Part shown: positions 44,452 through 55,645 of the stretch, piece by piece
How positions within the stretch are numbered: position 1 is the stretch's first letter
How the letters are laid out: every line of letters begins with the position of its first letter
Notes under the pieces: model-generated
What the model was told of the DNA's origin: nothing
Seen by the model: the letters and a program-made list of their open reading frames with translations, nothing else
Database searches by the model: none
Source: Burkholderiaceae bacterium
GTDB lineage: Bacteria > Pseudomonadota > Gammaproteobacteria > Burkholderiales > Burkholderiaceae
Assembly: GCA_021166835.1 (NCBI GenBank)
Contig: JAJPEN010000091.1
Span: 1 to 64,000, forward strand
Length of the DNA stretch: 64,000 nt
Direction: 5' to 3'
Program-made: the position numbers and the translations under genes

Positions 44452-47262
44452 CTAATCGCGCGGACGTCGGCCGGCGAGCTGGTCGTGCAACGCGTACAGC
44501 AGATCGAGCGCATCGCGCGCGCTCAGCGCATCCGGATCGAGGTCGCGCAGGCGGGCGAGGACTTCGGCGCGCGCTTCGTTGGCTGCGTCGGGCTTCGCCT
44601 CGATGTGCACATCGGACGCGACTGCAGCATCGACGGCGGCTGCGACGCCTGCCCCAGCAGCGGTATCGGCAGCGGAAGCAGCATCGGCCTCGACCGCTGC
44701 TCCGGGGAAAGCGTCCGCGGCCGCCGCATCGCCCGCGAAAGCGAACAGATCGAGCTGCGACTGCTGCGCGCGCGCCTGCGCTTCGAGTTCGCCGAGCATG
44801 CGCTCGGCGGCGCGCACCACCGGCGACGGCACGCCGGCCAGCCGTGCGACCTGCAGGCCGTAGCTGCGGTTCGCCGGCCCGTCGCGAAGCGCGTGCAGGA
44901 AGACGATGCCGCCGCGGTGCTCGGCAGCGGCCAGATGCAGGTTGACCGCCTGCGGATGTCGCTCGCTCAGCCGCGTCAGCTCGAAATAGTGCGTGGCGAA
45001 GAGCGTCAGCGAGCGGTTGTGCGCGAGCAGGCGCGCGGCGATCGCGTGCGCGAGCGCCAGTCCGTCGAAGGTCGAGGTGCCGCGGCCGATCTCGTCCATC
45101 AGCACGAGCGAGCGGTCGGTGGCCGCGTGCAGGATCGCCGCCGCCTCGGTCATCTCGACCATGAAGGTCGAGCGCCCGCCGGCGAGATCGTCGGAGGCGC
45201 CCACCCGCGTGAAGATGCGGTCGAGCGGCCCCAGCTCGCAGTCGTCGGCCGGCACGAAGCTGCCGCAACAGGCGAGCAGCGCGATCAGCGCCACCGAGCG
45301 CATGTACGTCGATTTCCCGCCCATGTTCGGGCCGGTGATCAGCAGCATGCGGCGGCTGTCGCGCATCACGCAGTCGTTGGGCACATACTGCTCGATCGCC
45401 GCTTCGACGAGCGGGTGGCGTCCGGCGCGGATCTCGATGCCGGGCAGCGACGCGAAGCGCGGTCGCACCCAGCGCAGCGTGCGCGCGCGCTCGGCGAGCG
45501 TGGCGAGCACGTCCAGTTGCGCGATCGCCCGCCCGGCGCGCTGCCAGTCGCGTACCGCCGGCGCGAGCGACTCGACCAGCGCGTCGTACAGCGAGCGCTC
45601 GAGCGCGAGCGCGCGTTCGCGCGCCGACAGCGCTTTGTCCTCGAAAGCCTTCAGCTCCGGCGTGATGTAGCGCTCGGCGTTCTTCAGCGTCTGGCGCCGG
45701 CGGTAGTCGTCGGGCACCCGCGCGGACTGGCCGCGCGTGACTTCGATGAAGTAGCCGTGCACGCTGTTGTAGCCGACGCGCAGGTTCGCGATGCCGGTGC
45801 GCTCGCGTTCGCGCAGCTCCATCGCGGCGAGCAGCGCGTCGCCGTCGCGGTCGATCGAACGCAGTTCGTCGAGCGCGGCATCGTAGCCGTCGCGCAATAC
45901 ACCGCCGTCGCGCGCCTGCGCCGCCGGTTCGTCGAGCAGCGCGCGCGCGATCGGTTCCCAGGCGCCCGGCGCCAGCTCGATCGACTGCGCGGCTTCGCGA
46001 AAGGGCTCGCCGTCGAGCGCGGCGATCGCCTGGCGAACGCGCTGGAGGACCGGCATCGCGTCGCGCAGCGCCGCCAGTTCGCGCGGGCGTACCGAACCGA
46101 GGGCGATGCGCGTGGCGACGCGTTCGAGATCGGGCAGCGTGCGCAGCTCGGCGCGCAGTTCCTCGTGTCCCGGCGAAGACTCGAGCAGGAGCTGCACGCA
46201 GTGATGGCGCTGCGCAGCCACCTGCTGTAGTCGCGGCGGCTCGAGCAGCCAGCGCCGCAGCAGCCGCGCGCCCGCGCTCGTCGCGCAGCGATCGAGCAGG
46301 CGCAGCAGCGACGGTCCGTCGTTGCCGCGCAGGCTCTCGACGATCTCGAGATTGCGCCGTGCGACGGCGTCGACGACGACCGCCTCGTTGCCGTCGAACA
46401 CGCGCAGCCCCTGCAGATGCGAGGGCGAGCGGCCCTGCGTGCGCTCGACGTGCTCGACGAGCGCGGCAGCAGCGCCGATCGCCGCGTGCAGGTCCTGCGC
46501 GCCGAATCCGGCGAGGTCGTGCGTGCCGAACAATTCGCACAGCCGGCGCTGTCCGCGTCGCGCGTCGAACTGCCAGGCGGGTGCGCGCGCGATCGCGGCC
46601 GCGTCGGCGCCGCCCTGCGCCTGCAGCGCCGCCTGCAGTCCGGTCGGCAGCGCCGCGTCTTCGGCGAGCAGCAATTCGGCCGGTCGCAGCCGGTCCAGCT
46701 CGCCGGCGAGGGTGTCGGCGTCGAGCTCGGCGAGCCAGCATTCGCCGCTGGACACGACCATCCAGGCCGCGCCGAGACGCGGGCCGGCCGACGGCGACAG
46801 CGCGAGCAGCACCGTGTCGCTGCGCTCGGGAAGCAGCTGCGCATCGGTGACCGTGCCCGGCGTGACGATGCGCACGACCTTGCGCTCGACCGGCCCCTTG
46901 GCGGTTGCCGGATCGCCGATCTGCTCGCAGACGGCGACCGATTCGCCCAGCCGCACCAGCCGCGCCAGATACTGCTCGACCGAATGCACCGGCACGCCGG
47001 CCATCGGGATCGGCACGCCGCCCGATGCGCCGCGCTTCGTGAGCGTGATGCCGAGCAGGCGCGAGGCGCGCTCGGCGTCCGCGTAGAACAGCTCGTAGAA
47101 GTCGCCCATCCGGTAGAACAGCAGCCGCGAGGCGTGCTCGCGCTTGATGCGCAGGTACTGCTGCATGACCGGCGTATGGGCCGCGAGGTCGAGGTCGTCG
47201 GCGAGGCCGCCGGCGAAGTAGCCGGGCGTTTCGCCTGGCGTCATCGAGTCCTGTGCTTTCAC
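44452..47262 (-). CDS. mutS: DNA mismatch repair protein MutS
   Basis: MutS recognises mismatches. The 936-residue protein has the Phe-x-Glu mismatch motif near the N-terminus (FYELF), the Walker A motif GPNMGGKST, the [12 protein letters not shown]alker B/signature region and ATHYFELT. An Ala/Asp-rich low-complexity linker of about 60 residues separates the ATPase from the C-terminal tetramer domain; it is longer than usual. A second Met six codons in (MTPGETPG) could also be the start. It is convergent with the CtaA-like gene. Confidence 0.97.
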   Translation of the reverse strand: MKAQDSMTPGETPGYFAGGLADDLDLAAHTPVMQQYLRIKREHASRLLFYRMGDFYELFYADAERASRLLGITLTKRGASGGVPIPMAGVPVHSVEQYLARLVRLGESVAVCEQIGDPATAKGPVERKVVRIVTPGTVTDAQLLPERSDTVLLALSPSAGPRLGAAWMVVSSGECWLAELDADTLAGELDRLRPAELLLAEDAALPTGLQAALQAQGGADAAAIARAPAWQFDARRGQRRLCELFGTHDLAGFGAQDLHAAIGAAAALVEHVERTQGRSPSHLQGLRVFDGNEAVVVDAVARRNLEIVESLRGNDGPSLLRLLDRCATSAGARLLRRWLLEPPRLQQVAAQRHHCVQLLLESSPGHEELRAELRTLPDLERVATRIALGSVRPRELAALRDAMPVLQRVRQAIAALDGEPFREAAQSIELAPGAWEPIARALLDEPAAQARDGGVLRDGYDAALDELRSIDRDGDALLAAMELRERERTGIANLRVGYNSVHGYFIEVTRGQSARVPDDYRRRQTLKNAERYITPELKAFEDKALSARERALALERSLYDALVESLAPAVRDWQRAGRAIAQLDVLATLAERARTLRWVRPRFASLPGIEIRAGRHPLVEAAIEQYVPNDCVMRDSRRMLLITGPNMGGKSTYMRSVALIALLACCGSFVPADDCELGPLDRIFTRVGASDDLAGGRSTFMVEMTEAAAILHAATDRSLVLMDEIGRGTSTFDGLALAHAIAARLLAHNRSLTLFATHYFELTRLSERHPQAVNLHLAAAEHRGGIVFLHALRDGPANRSYGLQVARLAGVPSPVVRAAERMLGELEAQARAQQSQLDLFAFAGDAAAADAFPGAAVEADAASAADTAAGAGVAAAVDAAVASDVHIEAKPDAANEARAEVLARLRDLDPDALSARDALDLLYALHDQLAGRRPRD

Positions 47263-47410
47263 GAAATGGCGGCCTTCACCGACACGATGGCTCCTCGGCC
47301 GGCGGCCTCCCTGGCCGGGCCACCGGGTCGTTCAGCACGAATGATGCACGAGCCGGGCGGTGTTCCGGACGCGCGAGGCGCCCCTCGCCCGCAACGTCCC
47401 GCTGTCGCGA

Positions 47411-47635
47411 TCAGCGCTGGTAGCGCTCGACGGTGCGCACGTCGCGCGCCGACGCCTGGTCGGGGTTCTCGCCGAACTCACGCAGCGCGCGTCGCTGCCG
47501 CAGGAGATCCCAGCATTGGTCGAGCTGCTCCTCGAGTTCGCGCAGTCGCGCATCGTGCGCGGTCCGGTCCTGGCGCAGTCGCCGCTCCTCGTCGACGAGT
47601 TCGGTCATGTGCTGCAGGATGGTGCGATCGTCCAT
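47411..47635 (-). CDS. DUF2630 family small protein
   Basis: This 74-residue, highly charged helical protein matches the DUF2630 family (MDDRTILQHMTELVDEE start, then LEEQLDQCWDLLRQRRA). Function is unknown. It lies between mutS and rnk on the same strand, with gaps of more than 120 bases on each side. Confidence 0.8.
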   Translation of the reverse strand: MDDRTILQHMTELVDEERRLRQDRTAHDARLRELEEQLDQCWDLLRQRRALREFGENPDQASARDVRTVERYQR

Positions 47636-47759
47636 GGCTCCTGTCCTCCTCGTTCGCGCAATCGCGCGAACGATTCGAGCAAGAGACGGCCCCGGTTCCT
47701 GTGCACGCTGCCGACCGCCACGTGCATAGCGGACACGCGATCCCGGGCGGATCGCCCGA

Positions 47760-48167
47760 TCAGCGCGTGTAGTCGCCGCTCGCCTCGGGCTGGAAGAGCA
47801 GCTCGACGATGCGCAGCCGCTGCACGGCGCCGGTCGGCGTCGTCCATTGCGTCTCCTCGCCTGCGCGCCGGCCGAGCAGCGCAGTGCCGATCGGCGAGAG
47901 CACCGACACGAAGCCGGCCGATGCATCGGCGTCCTCGGGGTAGCACAGGGTCAGCGTGCGCTGCGCGCCGTCGGCGAGATCGAGCACGATGACGCGCGTG
48001 TACATCGTGACGACGTCGCCCGGCACCTGGCGGGGCGGGACGATGTCGGCGTCGTCGAGCAGTTCGTTGAGCGTGTCGCCGGCCTGTCCCTTGCGGCTGA
48101 GCAGGCGGTCGATGCGCACGTGGTCGAGTTCGTTCAACACGCGAAAGCTGTTCGTGATGTGATTCAT
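47760..48167 (-). CDS. rnk: Nucleoside diphosphate kinase regulator
   Basis: Rnk is a GreA/GreB-like protein that binds RNA polymerase near the secondary channel but lacks the long coiled coil. The 135-residue length fits. A short N-terminal coil is followed by the FKBP-like GreA C-terminal domain (DVVTMYTRVIVLDLADG, then LSPIGTALLGRRAGEE). Confidence 0.88.
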   Translation of the reverse strand: MNHITNSFRVLNELDHVRIDRLLSRKGQAGDTLNELLDDADIVPPRQVPGDVVTMYTRVIVLDLADGAQRTLTLCYPEDADASAGFVSVLSPIGTALLGRRAGEETQWTTPTGAVQRLRIVELLFQPEASGDYTR

Positions 48168-48684
48168 GGCGTACTCCGTGTAGAGGCGAACGCGGGTGGG
48201 TTTCGGAAAGTGCGGGACAGTAGTGCGGCGCGGGCGCCGCGCGAGACGAGCCCCGGGGCGGGCCCGGCGATCTCGAAGGGGCGAAGGATTCGAGGGTGGA
48301 TCGCCGGGCTATCGATCGAAGGCGTGCGTGCCCGATCGGCAGGCAGCCTCGATTCGCGCCCGGGCACCGGGCGCGCGCATACGCAGCCGCGCGGGTGCGC
48401 CTTGCGGCGCGCCGGCATGCAGCTTCGCGATGCGGACGATCGGTGCGTTCATCTGCGGCTCGTGCGGCGCGCCGAAAAAGGCGGCGCGCTTCGGTGAGGA
48501 AAAGGCAGGCGCCGGTCGGCGCCGGCATCGGGCGAAAACAGCGTCGGCCCGATCGCCCTCGTGGCCCTCATGGCCCCTCATGGTCATATGGTAGCCGACC
48601 CGGCGGCGATCGGCATCATCGACGTCGCATCGCTGCGGGACAGGCCGTACATTGGGGCAGAATGCGCGGGCACAAGAGAGGGCG
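48168..48684. other. Non-coding region between rnk and the NUDIX gene
   Basis: These 517 bases separate two divergent genes. No credible gene is seen on either strand. A short hairpin (GCGCCCG/CGGGCGC) lies near 48357-48377. Imperfect CTCATGG repeats occur near 48566-48590. Promoters for both flanking genes must lie here. Confidence 0.6.
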
Positions 48685-49632
48685 ATGAACGATACGACGA
48701 AGGGGGAAAGGCCGGCGCCCCGGGCGATATTTTCCGGGCCGGTCACGACGCCGGTGCTGCCGGCGGCCACCGTCGTCGTGCTGCGCGACGGCGAGCAGGG
48801 GCTCGAGGTGCTGATGCTGCGTCGGCATGCGAAATCCGACGTGCTGGGCGGCGCCTTCGTCTTTCCCGGCGGCAAGCTCGACCCCGTCGATCGCGCCGTC
48901 GTCGGCTCACGCTGCGTCGACGCGGCGCCCGAGCGGCTGTACGCCCGACTGGGCGAGCCGGGGCTCGATGCGCGCGAAGCGGCTGCGTTGTTCGTCGCCG
49001 CCTGTCGCGAGACGCTCGAGGAATCGGGCGTGCTGTTCGCGCACGACGCCGATGCCGAAGTCGCACGCCGTGCGCGAGCGAGCGCGCTCGCCGCGCAATC
49101 CTTCGACGCCGTGCTCGACGCGCTGTCGCTGCGCCTGGATACCGAGTCGCTGGTGCCGTGGACGCGCTGGATCACGCCTCGGGTGCCCGCGATGATGAGC
49201 CGGCGCTTCGATGCGCGCTTCTTCGTCGCGCGGCTGCCCGCCGGCCAGCAGGCGCGGCACGACGACCACGAAGCGACCGAGAGCGTCTGGCTGCGCCCGC
49301 GCATGGCGATCGAGCGCTACCGGCGCCGCGAGATCGTCGTGGCGCCGGTGCAGCTGATGAGCCTGGCGCATCTCGCTCGCCACGACAGCGCCGCCTCGGT
49401 GCTCGAGGAAGCGCGAACGCGCATGCCGCCGCTGATCGAGCCCGAGCCCTTCGAGGAGAACGGCGTGCGCGCGATCGCCTACCCGGGACACCCGCGCCAT
49501 CCGGTGCGCGACCGGGCGATTCCCGGCCCCGACTGCCTGCTGCTGCGCGACGAGTTGTTCGAGCCGGTAGCGGGTTTCGATTCGCTGTTCGGCCCCGATG
49601 CCGACCTTCGAGGATCACCGACCCGCCCATGA
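48685..49632 (+). CDS. NUDIX hydrolase (NUDT19/NUDT7-like)
   Basis: This 315-residue protein is a NUDIX-type pyrophosphohydrolase. The box is split: GGKLDP and ACRETLEESGV are separated by about 40 residues instead of the usual 5-7. A split box of this type is known in NUDT19-like proteins, which act on CoA derivatives. AGAGAGGG precedes the ATG. It overlaps the MBL-fold gene (ATGA). Confidence 0.85.
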   Translation: MNDTTKGERPAPRAIFSGPVTTPVLPAATVVVLRDGEQGLEVLMLRRHAKSDVLGGAFVFPGGKLDPVDRAVVGSRCVDAAPERLYARLGEPGLDAREAAALFVAACRETLEESGVLFAHDADAEVARRARASALAAQSFDAVLDALSLRLDTESLVPWTRWITPRVPAMMSRRFDARFFVARLPAGQQARHDDHEATESVWLRPRMAIERYRRREIVVAPVQLMSLAHLARHDSAASVLEEARTRMPPLIEPEPFEENGVRAIAYPGHPRHPVRDRAIPGPDCLLLRDELFEPVAGFDSLFGPDADLRGSPTRP

Positions 49633-50597
49633 CCCATCCCGCCTTCATCGACTACGAACACGGCATCACCGCGATCGACTCCGGCTTCGAGCGTCCGATG
49701 CTCGATGCCGTGCACCTGGTCGTCGAGGGCGGCCGGGCGGCGCTCGTCGATACCGCGTCGAACGCCTCGCTGCCGAAAGTGCTGTCGGCGCTCGAGGCCA
49801 AGGGCCTGTCGGCCGCCGACGTCGACTGGGTGCTGCTCACGCACGTGCACCTCGATCACGCGGGCGGCGCGGGCTCGTACATCCGCCATTTCCCGAACGC
49901 GCGCCTCACCGTGCACCCGCGCGGCGCGCGCCATATGATCGATCCGGCGCGGCTGGTTGCCGGCACCGTCGAGGTCTATGGCGCCGACGAGGCGAAGCGG
50001 ATGTACGGCGACATCGTGCCGGTGCCCGCCGAGCGCGTCGTCGAGACGCCCGACGGCGCGAGCGTCTCGCTGAACGGCCGGCGCTTCGAGTTCCTCGACA
50101 CGCCGGGGCATGCACGGCATCACGTGTGCATCGTCGACGAGCGCTCGGGGCACGTGTTCGCCGGCGACACCTTCGGCCTGTCGTATCGCGAGCTGGACGT
50201 CGACGGCCGGCCGTCGATCTTTCCGTCGACGACGCCGGTGCAGTTCGACCCCCCGGCGCTGCACGCGTCGATCGGCCGCCTGCTCGCGCGCCGGCCCGGC
50301 GCCGTCTACGTGACGCATTTCGGCCAGGTGCGCGACGTGCAGCGCTGCGGCGAGGATCTGCATCGACTGATCGACGCGCACGCGCAGCTCGGGCTCGCCT
50401 GCGAGCGCGACGGCGTCGAGGGCGAGTGCCGCGCGCAGCGGTTGCGCGAAGGCGTGCGCGCGCTCGTTCTCGACGAGGCGCAGCGGCAGCGCTGGCCGCT
50501 CGAACGCGAGGCGCTGCTCGCGCTGTTCGACCTCGACATTCGCCTCAACGCGGCCGGGCTCGAAGCCTGGCTCGATGCGAGGGCGGCGGCGGCGTGA
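49629..50597 (+). CDS. MBL-fold metallo-hydrolase
   Basis: This 322-residue metallo-beta-lactamase-fold hydrolase has the metal site THVHLDHAGG near residue 76, then a His in TPGHARHH, Asp in AGDTFG and His in VTHFGQ. A helical C-terminal domain follows. It is translationally coupled to the NUDIX gene, so the two may act in one route, perhaps thioester or CoA metabolism. The substrate is unknown. Confidence 0.9.
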   Translation: MTHPAFIDYEHGITAIDSGFERPMLDAVHLVVEGGRAALVDTASNASLPKVLSALEAKGLSAADVDWVLLTHVHLDHAGGAGSYIRHFPNARLTVHPRGARHMIDPARLVAGTVEVYGADEAKRMYGDIVPVPAERVVETPDGASVSLNGRRFEFLDTPGHARHHVCIVDERSGHVFAGDTFGLSYRELDVDGRPSIFPSTTPVQFDPPALHASIGRLLARRPGAVYVTHFGQVRDVQRCGEDLHRLIDAHAQLGLACERDGVEGECRAQRLREGVRALVLDEAQRQRWPLEREALLALFDLDIRLNAAGLEAWLDARAAAA

Positions 50598-50675
50598 GTA
50601 GCGAAGCCGCGCCGAAGCCGCGTGCGGGCGCACGGCTTCGCACATGGCTTCGCATATTGCTTCGAAGCGCGCGCT

Positions 50676-51506
50676 TCAGGGCCGCGTGTCGGAATTCGCC
50701 GGTCGAAGCAGGCTGATCATCGCGCCGAACACTTTCGGCGCGCCGGCGACGACGCGCTCGGAGAACAGGTAGTCGGGCTCGCCGCCGAAGTCGCCGATCA
50801 GCCCGCCGGCTTCGGAGATCAGCAGGCTGCCGGCGGCGACGTCCCACGGACTGAGGCCCATCTCGAAGAAGGCGTCGAAGCGCCCGCAGGCCACGTAGGC
50901 CAGATCGAGCGTGGCTGCGCCCGGCCGGCGAATGCCGCCGGCGCGTTCGGTAAGGCTGCGGAAGATCGCCAGGTATTCGTCCAGGCGATCGAGCTTGCGA
51001 TAGGGGAAGCCGGTGCCGATCAGCGCTTCCTCGAGCTTCTGGCGCTTCGAGACGCGGATGCGCCGGTCGTTCAGGAAAGCGCCGGCGCCGCGCGTGGCGG
51101 TGAACAGCTCGTCGCGGTTGGGATCGTAGACGACGGCCTGCGTGACCTGGCCGCGCTGCATCAGCGCGATCGAGATCGCGTATTGCGGCAGGCCGTGGAT
51201 GAAGTTCGTCGTGCCGTCGAGCGGATCGATGATCCAGACGTTCTCGTCGCGCTCGATCGCGCGGCCGCCCGGGCCTTTCTCGCCGCGCACCAGGTGGCCG
51301 GATTCCTCGCCGAGGATCGTATGATCGGGATAGGCGCCGAGCAGCGTCTCGATGATCGCCTTCTCCGACGCGTGGTCGACCTCGGTGACGAAGTCGTTGC
51401 GCTGCTTGCGCGCGATGGCGAGAGAGTCGAGATCGAGGCTCGCACGATTGATGATTCGCGCCGCGCGGCGAGCCGCGCGAACCGCGACGTTGAGCATCGG
51501 ATGCAT
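50676..51506 (-). CDS. suhB: Inositol-1-monophosphatase SuhB
   Basis: SuhB hydrolyses inositol phosphate and in E. coli also acts in rRNA antitermination. The 276-residue protein begins [15 protein letters not shown], with metal motifs [17 protein letters not shown] and SPWDVAAG. The Met at 51506 is preferred. A TACAAT on the minus strand (51535-51540) is a likely -10. It is divergent from trmJ, with 38 bases between. Confidence 0.95.
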   Translation of the reverse strand: MHPMLNVAVRAARRAARIINRASLDLDSLAIARKQRNDFVTEVDHASEKAIIETLLGAYPDHTILGEESGHLVRGEKGPGGRAIERDENVWIIDPLDGTTNFIHGLPQYAISIALMQRGQVTQAVVYDPNRDELFTATRGAGAFLNDRRIRVSKRQKLEEALIGTGFPYRKLDRLDEYLAIFRSLTERAGGIRRPGAATLDLAYVACGRFDAFFEMGLSPWDVAAGSLLISEAGGLIGDFGGEPDYLFSERVVAGAPKVFGAMISLLRPANSDTRP

Positions 51507-51544
51507 CGGAACGAAGCCTTGCGTGTAACCCTCGATTGTACGGG

Positions 51545-52423
51545 ATGGCACTGAGCACTCTCCACGCGCCCGCGCCGCAGTGGTTGTCGCGCGTTCGATT
51601 CGTCCTCGTCGGCACCAGCCATCCGGGCAACGTCGGCGCGGCAGCGCGCGCGATGCGCGTGATGGGGCTGCGCGAGTTGGTGCTCGTCGCGCCGCGCAGC
51701 GAGCGCATCGCGCGCCATCCGGAGGCCGTCGCGCGCGCCAGCGGTGCGCTCGACGTGCTGGAGAACGCCGTGGTCGCCGACTCGCTCGCGCAGGCGCTGG
51801 CGCCCTGCAGTCTTGCTGTCGCGGTCAGCGCCGATACGCGCGAGTTCGGCCCGGCGCCGCAGCCGCCCGAGGAGATCGCCGCCCTCGCATTCGCGGAGGC
51901 GAGTGCCGATGCATCGGCGCGTGTCGCCTTCGTCTTCGGCGCCGAGCGCAACGGCCTGTCGATCGAGGCGGTCGGGCAATGCCAGCGCGTCTGCAGCATT
52001 CCCGGCGGCACCGACTACGCGTCGCTGAATCTTGCGCAGGCGGTGCAGATCGTCGCCTATTGCCTGCGCGCGCACGAGCGACTGCATTCGCCTGCGCCGC
52101 CCGCCGCTTCGGCGTCGCCCCCCGCTTCGGCGTCGCCCGCCGCTTCGGCGCCGCATTTCGCGTCGCACGAGCAGATCGAGGCGCTGCACGCGCACGTGGA
52201 GCGGGCCCTGGTCCGCATCGGCTTCCTCGACCCGCGTCATCCGAAGAAGCTGATGCCGCGGCTGCGCCGGCTGTTCTCCCGCACCCGGCTCGAGGTCGAG
52301 GAAGTGGAGTTGTTGCGCGGCGTGTGCACGCAGATCGAGAAGGCCTGCACGAACCCCTACGCGCCGCCCGGGCGCGACGGCTCATATTCTCCGGTCCCGT
52401 CGAACGAGGGCGATTCCGAATAA
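51545..52423 (+). CDS. trmJ: tRNA 2'-O-methyltransferase TrmJ
   Basis: TrmJ methylates the ribose at position 32 of tRNAs. The 292-residue protein has a SPOUT domain with [27 protein letters not shown] and [10 protein letters not shown], then a helical C-terminal domain. The linker between them is Pro/Ala/Ser-rich and encoded by three copies of an 18-bp repeat (52100-52153). cysE follows after 91 bases. Confidence 0.93.
   Translation: MALSTLHAPAPQWLSRVRFVLVGTSHPGNVGAAARAMRVMGLRELVLVAPRSERIARHPEAVARASGALDVLENAVVADSLAQALAPCSLAVAVSADTREFGPAPQPPEEIAALAFAEASADASARVAFVFGAERNGLSIEAVGQCQRVCSIPGGTDYASLNLAQAVQIVAYCLRAHERLHSPAPPAASASPPASASPAASAPHFASHEQIEALHAHVERALVRIGFLDPRHPKKLMPRLRRLFSRTRLEVEEVELLRGVCTQIEKACTNPYAPPGRDGSYSPVPSNEGDSE
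52100..52153 (+). repeat. Three 18-bp repeats in the TrmJ linker
   Basis: Three in-frame units, each built on CCCGCCGCTTCGGCGTCG, encode the peptides [12 protein letters not shown] and PAASAP. Being in frame, copy changes would only alter linker length. Confidence 0.75.
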
Positions 52424-52514
52424 ACTTGATCTTGCGGCGCGCCCCGGCGCCCGCCTGCCGGTCGCGCCGAACCCGGGCGAGCGGCCGGATCGAAGCCACC
52501 GGAGAGAGTGCGAA

Positions 52515-53258
<744 letters not shown>

Positions 53259-53278
53259 CGCGGCGCGCTCGGGCTTTC

Positions 53279-54076
53279 TCAGCGCAGCGTTCGCCAACCC
53301 TCTCGATCCACGCGCAGGAAGGCGCCGCGCGCCGGCTCGCCATTTCGAGCGGCCTGCCAGTCGGACAATACCCAGCGTTCGCGCATCGTGCCGTCGACTT
53401 CCTGGCGATGAAGCGCGGGTCGGTGCGTGTGCCCATGCACCAGCGCCTGCGCATCGGCGTCGCGCAACGCCGCGGCGGCGGCGGCTTCATCGACGTCGCC
53501 CGGCTCGCCGCCTTCGAGCGCGCGCGCCGCCTGCACGCGGCGGCTCGCGTCGCGCAGCTGGCGCGCGATGGCCATCCGCTCGTCGAGCGGACGCGCGAGG
53601 AAGTCGGCTTGCCAGTCGCGGCTGCGCACGATCGCGCGCGCGCGCTGGTAGTCGAGGTCGCCGGTGCACAGCGCATCGCCGTGCGCGATCAGCACCTTGC
53701 GACCGAACAGGCGCAACAGGCTCGGATCGTCGAGCAGCGCCGCACCGCTGCGTTGCGAGAACGACGCGACGGCCGGCGCCCCGGGCAGCGGCACGTCGAG
53801 CAGGAAGTCGCGATTGCCGCGCACGACGAAGAGGGCCACGCCTTGCCGGGCGAGCGCGGCCAGGCGCGCGATGAATGCGGATGCGACGGCGTCGGGCTGG
53901 TCGTCGCCGGCCCAGGCTTCGAACAGGTCGCCGAGCAGGAAGACGTGCGTTGCCGCTGCTGCGGCGCGATCGAAGGCGGCGAGGAACTGCGTCGCGGTTG
54001 CCTCGTCGTGCTCGCCCAGGTGCATGTCCGAGGCGAACAGCGCGACGTCGGCGGGATTCCGGCCGATCTCGATCAT
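53279..54076 (-). CDS. lpxH: UDP-2,3-diacylglucosamine diphosphatase
   Basis: LpxH cleaves UDP-2,3-diacylglucosamine in lipid A synthesis. The 265-residue calcineurin-like phosphoesterase has SDMHLGE, LGDLFEAWAGDD, VRGNRDFL, AHGDALCT and HGHTHRP. It lies downstream of the isomerase gene on the same strand. Confidence 0.93.
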   Translation of the reverse strand: MIEIGRNPADVALFASDMHLGEHDEATATQFLAAFDRAAAAATHVFLLGDLFEAWAGDDQPDAVASAFIARLAALARQGVALFVVRGNRDFLLDVPLPGAPAVASFSQRSGAALLDDPSLLRLFGRKVLIAHGDALCTGDLDYQRARAIVRSRDWQADFLARPLDERMAIARQLRDASRRVQAARALEGGEPGDVDEAAAAAALRDADAQALVHGHTHRPALHRQEVDGTMRERWVLSDWQAARNGEPARGAFLRVDREGWRTLR

Positions 54077-54107
54077 CGCGGTCGCGTTCCCGAGCGGTGC
54101 AGCCCTG

Positions 54108-54149
54108 TGCGCCGGGTGCCGTCGGCTTCGCCGCGCGGCGCCGGGCGCA
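54108..54149. terminator. Hairpin after the cyclophilin gene
   Basis: TGCGCCGGGTGCCG and CGGCGCCGGGCGCA pair at 12 of 14 positions with a 14-base loop. It lies just beyond the cyclophilin stop codon on the minus strand. No T-run follows. Confidence 0.4.
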
Positions 54150-54166
54150 CGAGCTGCGCCTTCAAC

Positions 54167-54763
54167 TCAACCCTTGGCGCCTACGCGCTGCATCGACTGG
54201 ATGACGACGGGCGAGGCCGGCACGTCGCGATACGGGCCCACCGACGTGGTCGGCACCGCGCGGATCTTGTCGACGACGTCCATGCCGCGCACGACCTTGC
54301 CGAACACCGCGTAGCCGTGGCCGTCGGGTTGCGGATGGTTCAGGCTCGCGTTGTCGACGACGTTCACGAAGAACTGGGCGGTCGCCGAATTCGGATCGCC
54401 GGTGCGCGCCATCGCCACCCATCCGCGGTTGTTCTTCAGGCCGTTCTTCGACTCGAGCGCGATCGGCGCGCGCGTCTGCTTCGGCCGCATCGCGCCCTGG
54501 TACAGGTCCGAGCCGAAGCCTCCGCCCTGGATCATGAAGCTGCCGATGACGCGATGGAAGATCGTTCCCGCGTAGAAGCCTTCGTCGACGTACTGCAGGA
54601 AGTTCGCCACCGTGACCGGCGCCTTCTCCGGATACAGCTCGATGACGAACTCGCCCATCGACGTGTCGACGAGCACCTGCGGGTTGGCGGCGGCGCTCGC
54701 GCCGTCGGGCAGCGCGTTCAGCGCGAGAACGAGGGCGCCGATCAGCGGCAGTTTCCTGAACAT
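54167..54763 (-). CDS. Cyclophilin-type peptidyl-prolyl isomerase, exported
   Basis: This 198-residue protein has a signal peptide ending near ASA and a cyclophilin domain, so it is a periplasmic PpiA-like isomerase. Active-site motifs FHRVIGSFMIQGG and AMARTGDPNSATAQFF are intact. The gene is followed by lpxH and preceded by a TPR-protein gene on the same strand. Confidence 0.92.
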   Translation of the reverse strand: MFRKLPLIGALVLALNALPDGASAAANPQVLVDTSMGEFVIELYPEKAPVTVANFLQYVDEGFYAGTIFHRVIGSFMIQGGGFGSDLYQGAMRPKQTRAPIALESKNGLKNNRGWVAMARTGDPNSATAQFFVNVVDNASLNHPQPDGHGYAVFGKVVRGMDVVDKIRAVPTTSVGPYRDVPASPVVIQSMQRVGAKG

Positions 54764-54847
54764 CGTGGGTTGCTCCCGAAACGAGGAAAGGTGCAGGGAA
54801 GGGACGAACGAGCGGGCAGTGCCGCTTCAGGTTGTATGAACAGGCCC

Positions 54848-55537
54848 CTAGTGCGACGGGGTTGCCGGCGTGGAGGCAGGTGCAGGAGAGGCCGAGGCGG
54901 ACCGCGCTGCCTTGCCGCCGGCGGCGCTGGCGGCGCTCGCCGGGGGGGCCAGTCGCGCAATCAGCTCGCGCGTGCGCTCGAGCTTCTCGCGCGCGGCACG
55001 GTTGCCGGCGTCGGCATCGATCGCGCGCTGGTACGAGCGCTCGGCCAGGCGAAGCTGCACGTCGCCGAGATTCTCGTGCGCCAGCGAGTAGGAGGGCAGC
55101 GCGCGCAACGCGCCTTCGAGCGCCTCGCGCGCCTGGTCGAGTTCGCCGCGCTGCGCGCGCAGCGCGGCGAGGTTGTTGTACGGCTCGGGCAGCTCGGGAA
55201 ACTCGCTCGTGAGCGTCGTGAATACGGCGATCGCCTCGTCGGTGCGACCCATCTGCGCGAGCAGCACGCCGCGCTGGAAGCGCAATGGCGCATCGGCCGG
55301 CGAGCTTTCGAGCGCCTTGTCCAGGACCGCCAGCGCTTCGTCGCGTTTGTTCTGCGCGAGCAGCTCGCGGGCGCGCACCAGCGCTTCGGCGGCCGCGCGC
55401 GGCGACGGCGCCTCGGTGGCCGGGCGAGCGAAGGGCACGGGGTTGGTCTGCGCGCTTGCGGGCGCCGCTGCGAACGAGGCGAGGGCGATGCAGGCGGCGC
55501 CGAAGAAGGGCAATGCTGCTGATATACTCGATCGCAT
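54848..55537 (-). CDS. Exported TPR-repeat protein
   Basis: This 229-residue protein has a signal peptide (cleavage near ASAQ) and about three to four tetratricopeptide repeats (residues 45-195), for example [20 protein letters not shown] and [14 protein letters not shown]. The tail is Ala/Ser/Pro-rich. It probably mediates protein contacts in the periplasm. It is divergent from cysS. In Burkholderiales a TPR protein is commonly found at this place beside cysS. Confidence 0.85.
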   Translation of the reverse strand: MRSSISAALPFFGAACIALASFAAAPASAQTNPVPFARPATEAPSPRAAAEALVRARELLAQNKRDEALAVLDKALESSPADAPLRFQRGVLLAQMGRTDEAIAVFTTLTSEFPELPEPYNNLAALRAQRGELDQAREALEGALRALPSYSLAHENLGDVQLRLAERSYQRAIDADAGNRAAREKLERTRELIARLAPPASAASAAGGKAARSASASPAPASTPATPSH

Positions 55538-55645
55538 CCCGGCATTCTAGTGCAGTGTTTCCCAATCGAAGCTGCGGCGCCGGGGGCCGTCCGCTCGCAC
55601 GCCGTCGGCTCTTCGCATCGGTTCTTCGGGTCGGTGCCCCGCTTC

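Noticed and set aside
48196..48594. Open frames in the rnk-NUDIX intergenic region, including one with CGSCGAPKK
   Set aside because: No ribosome-binding site, no conserved domain and poor composition; a CxxC alone is not enough.
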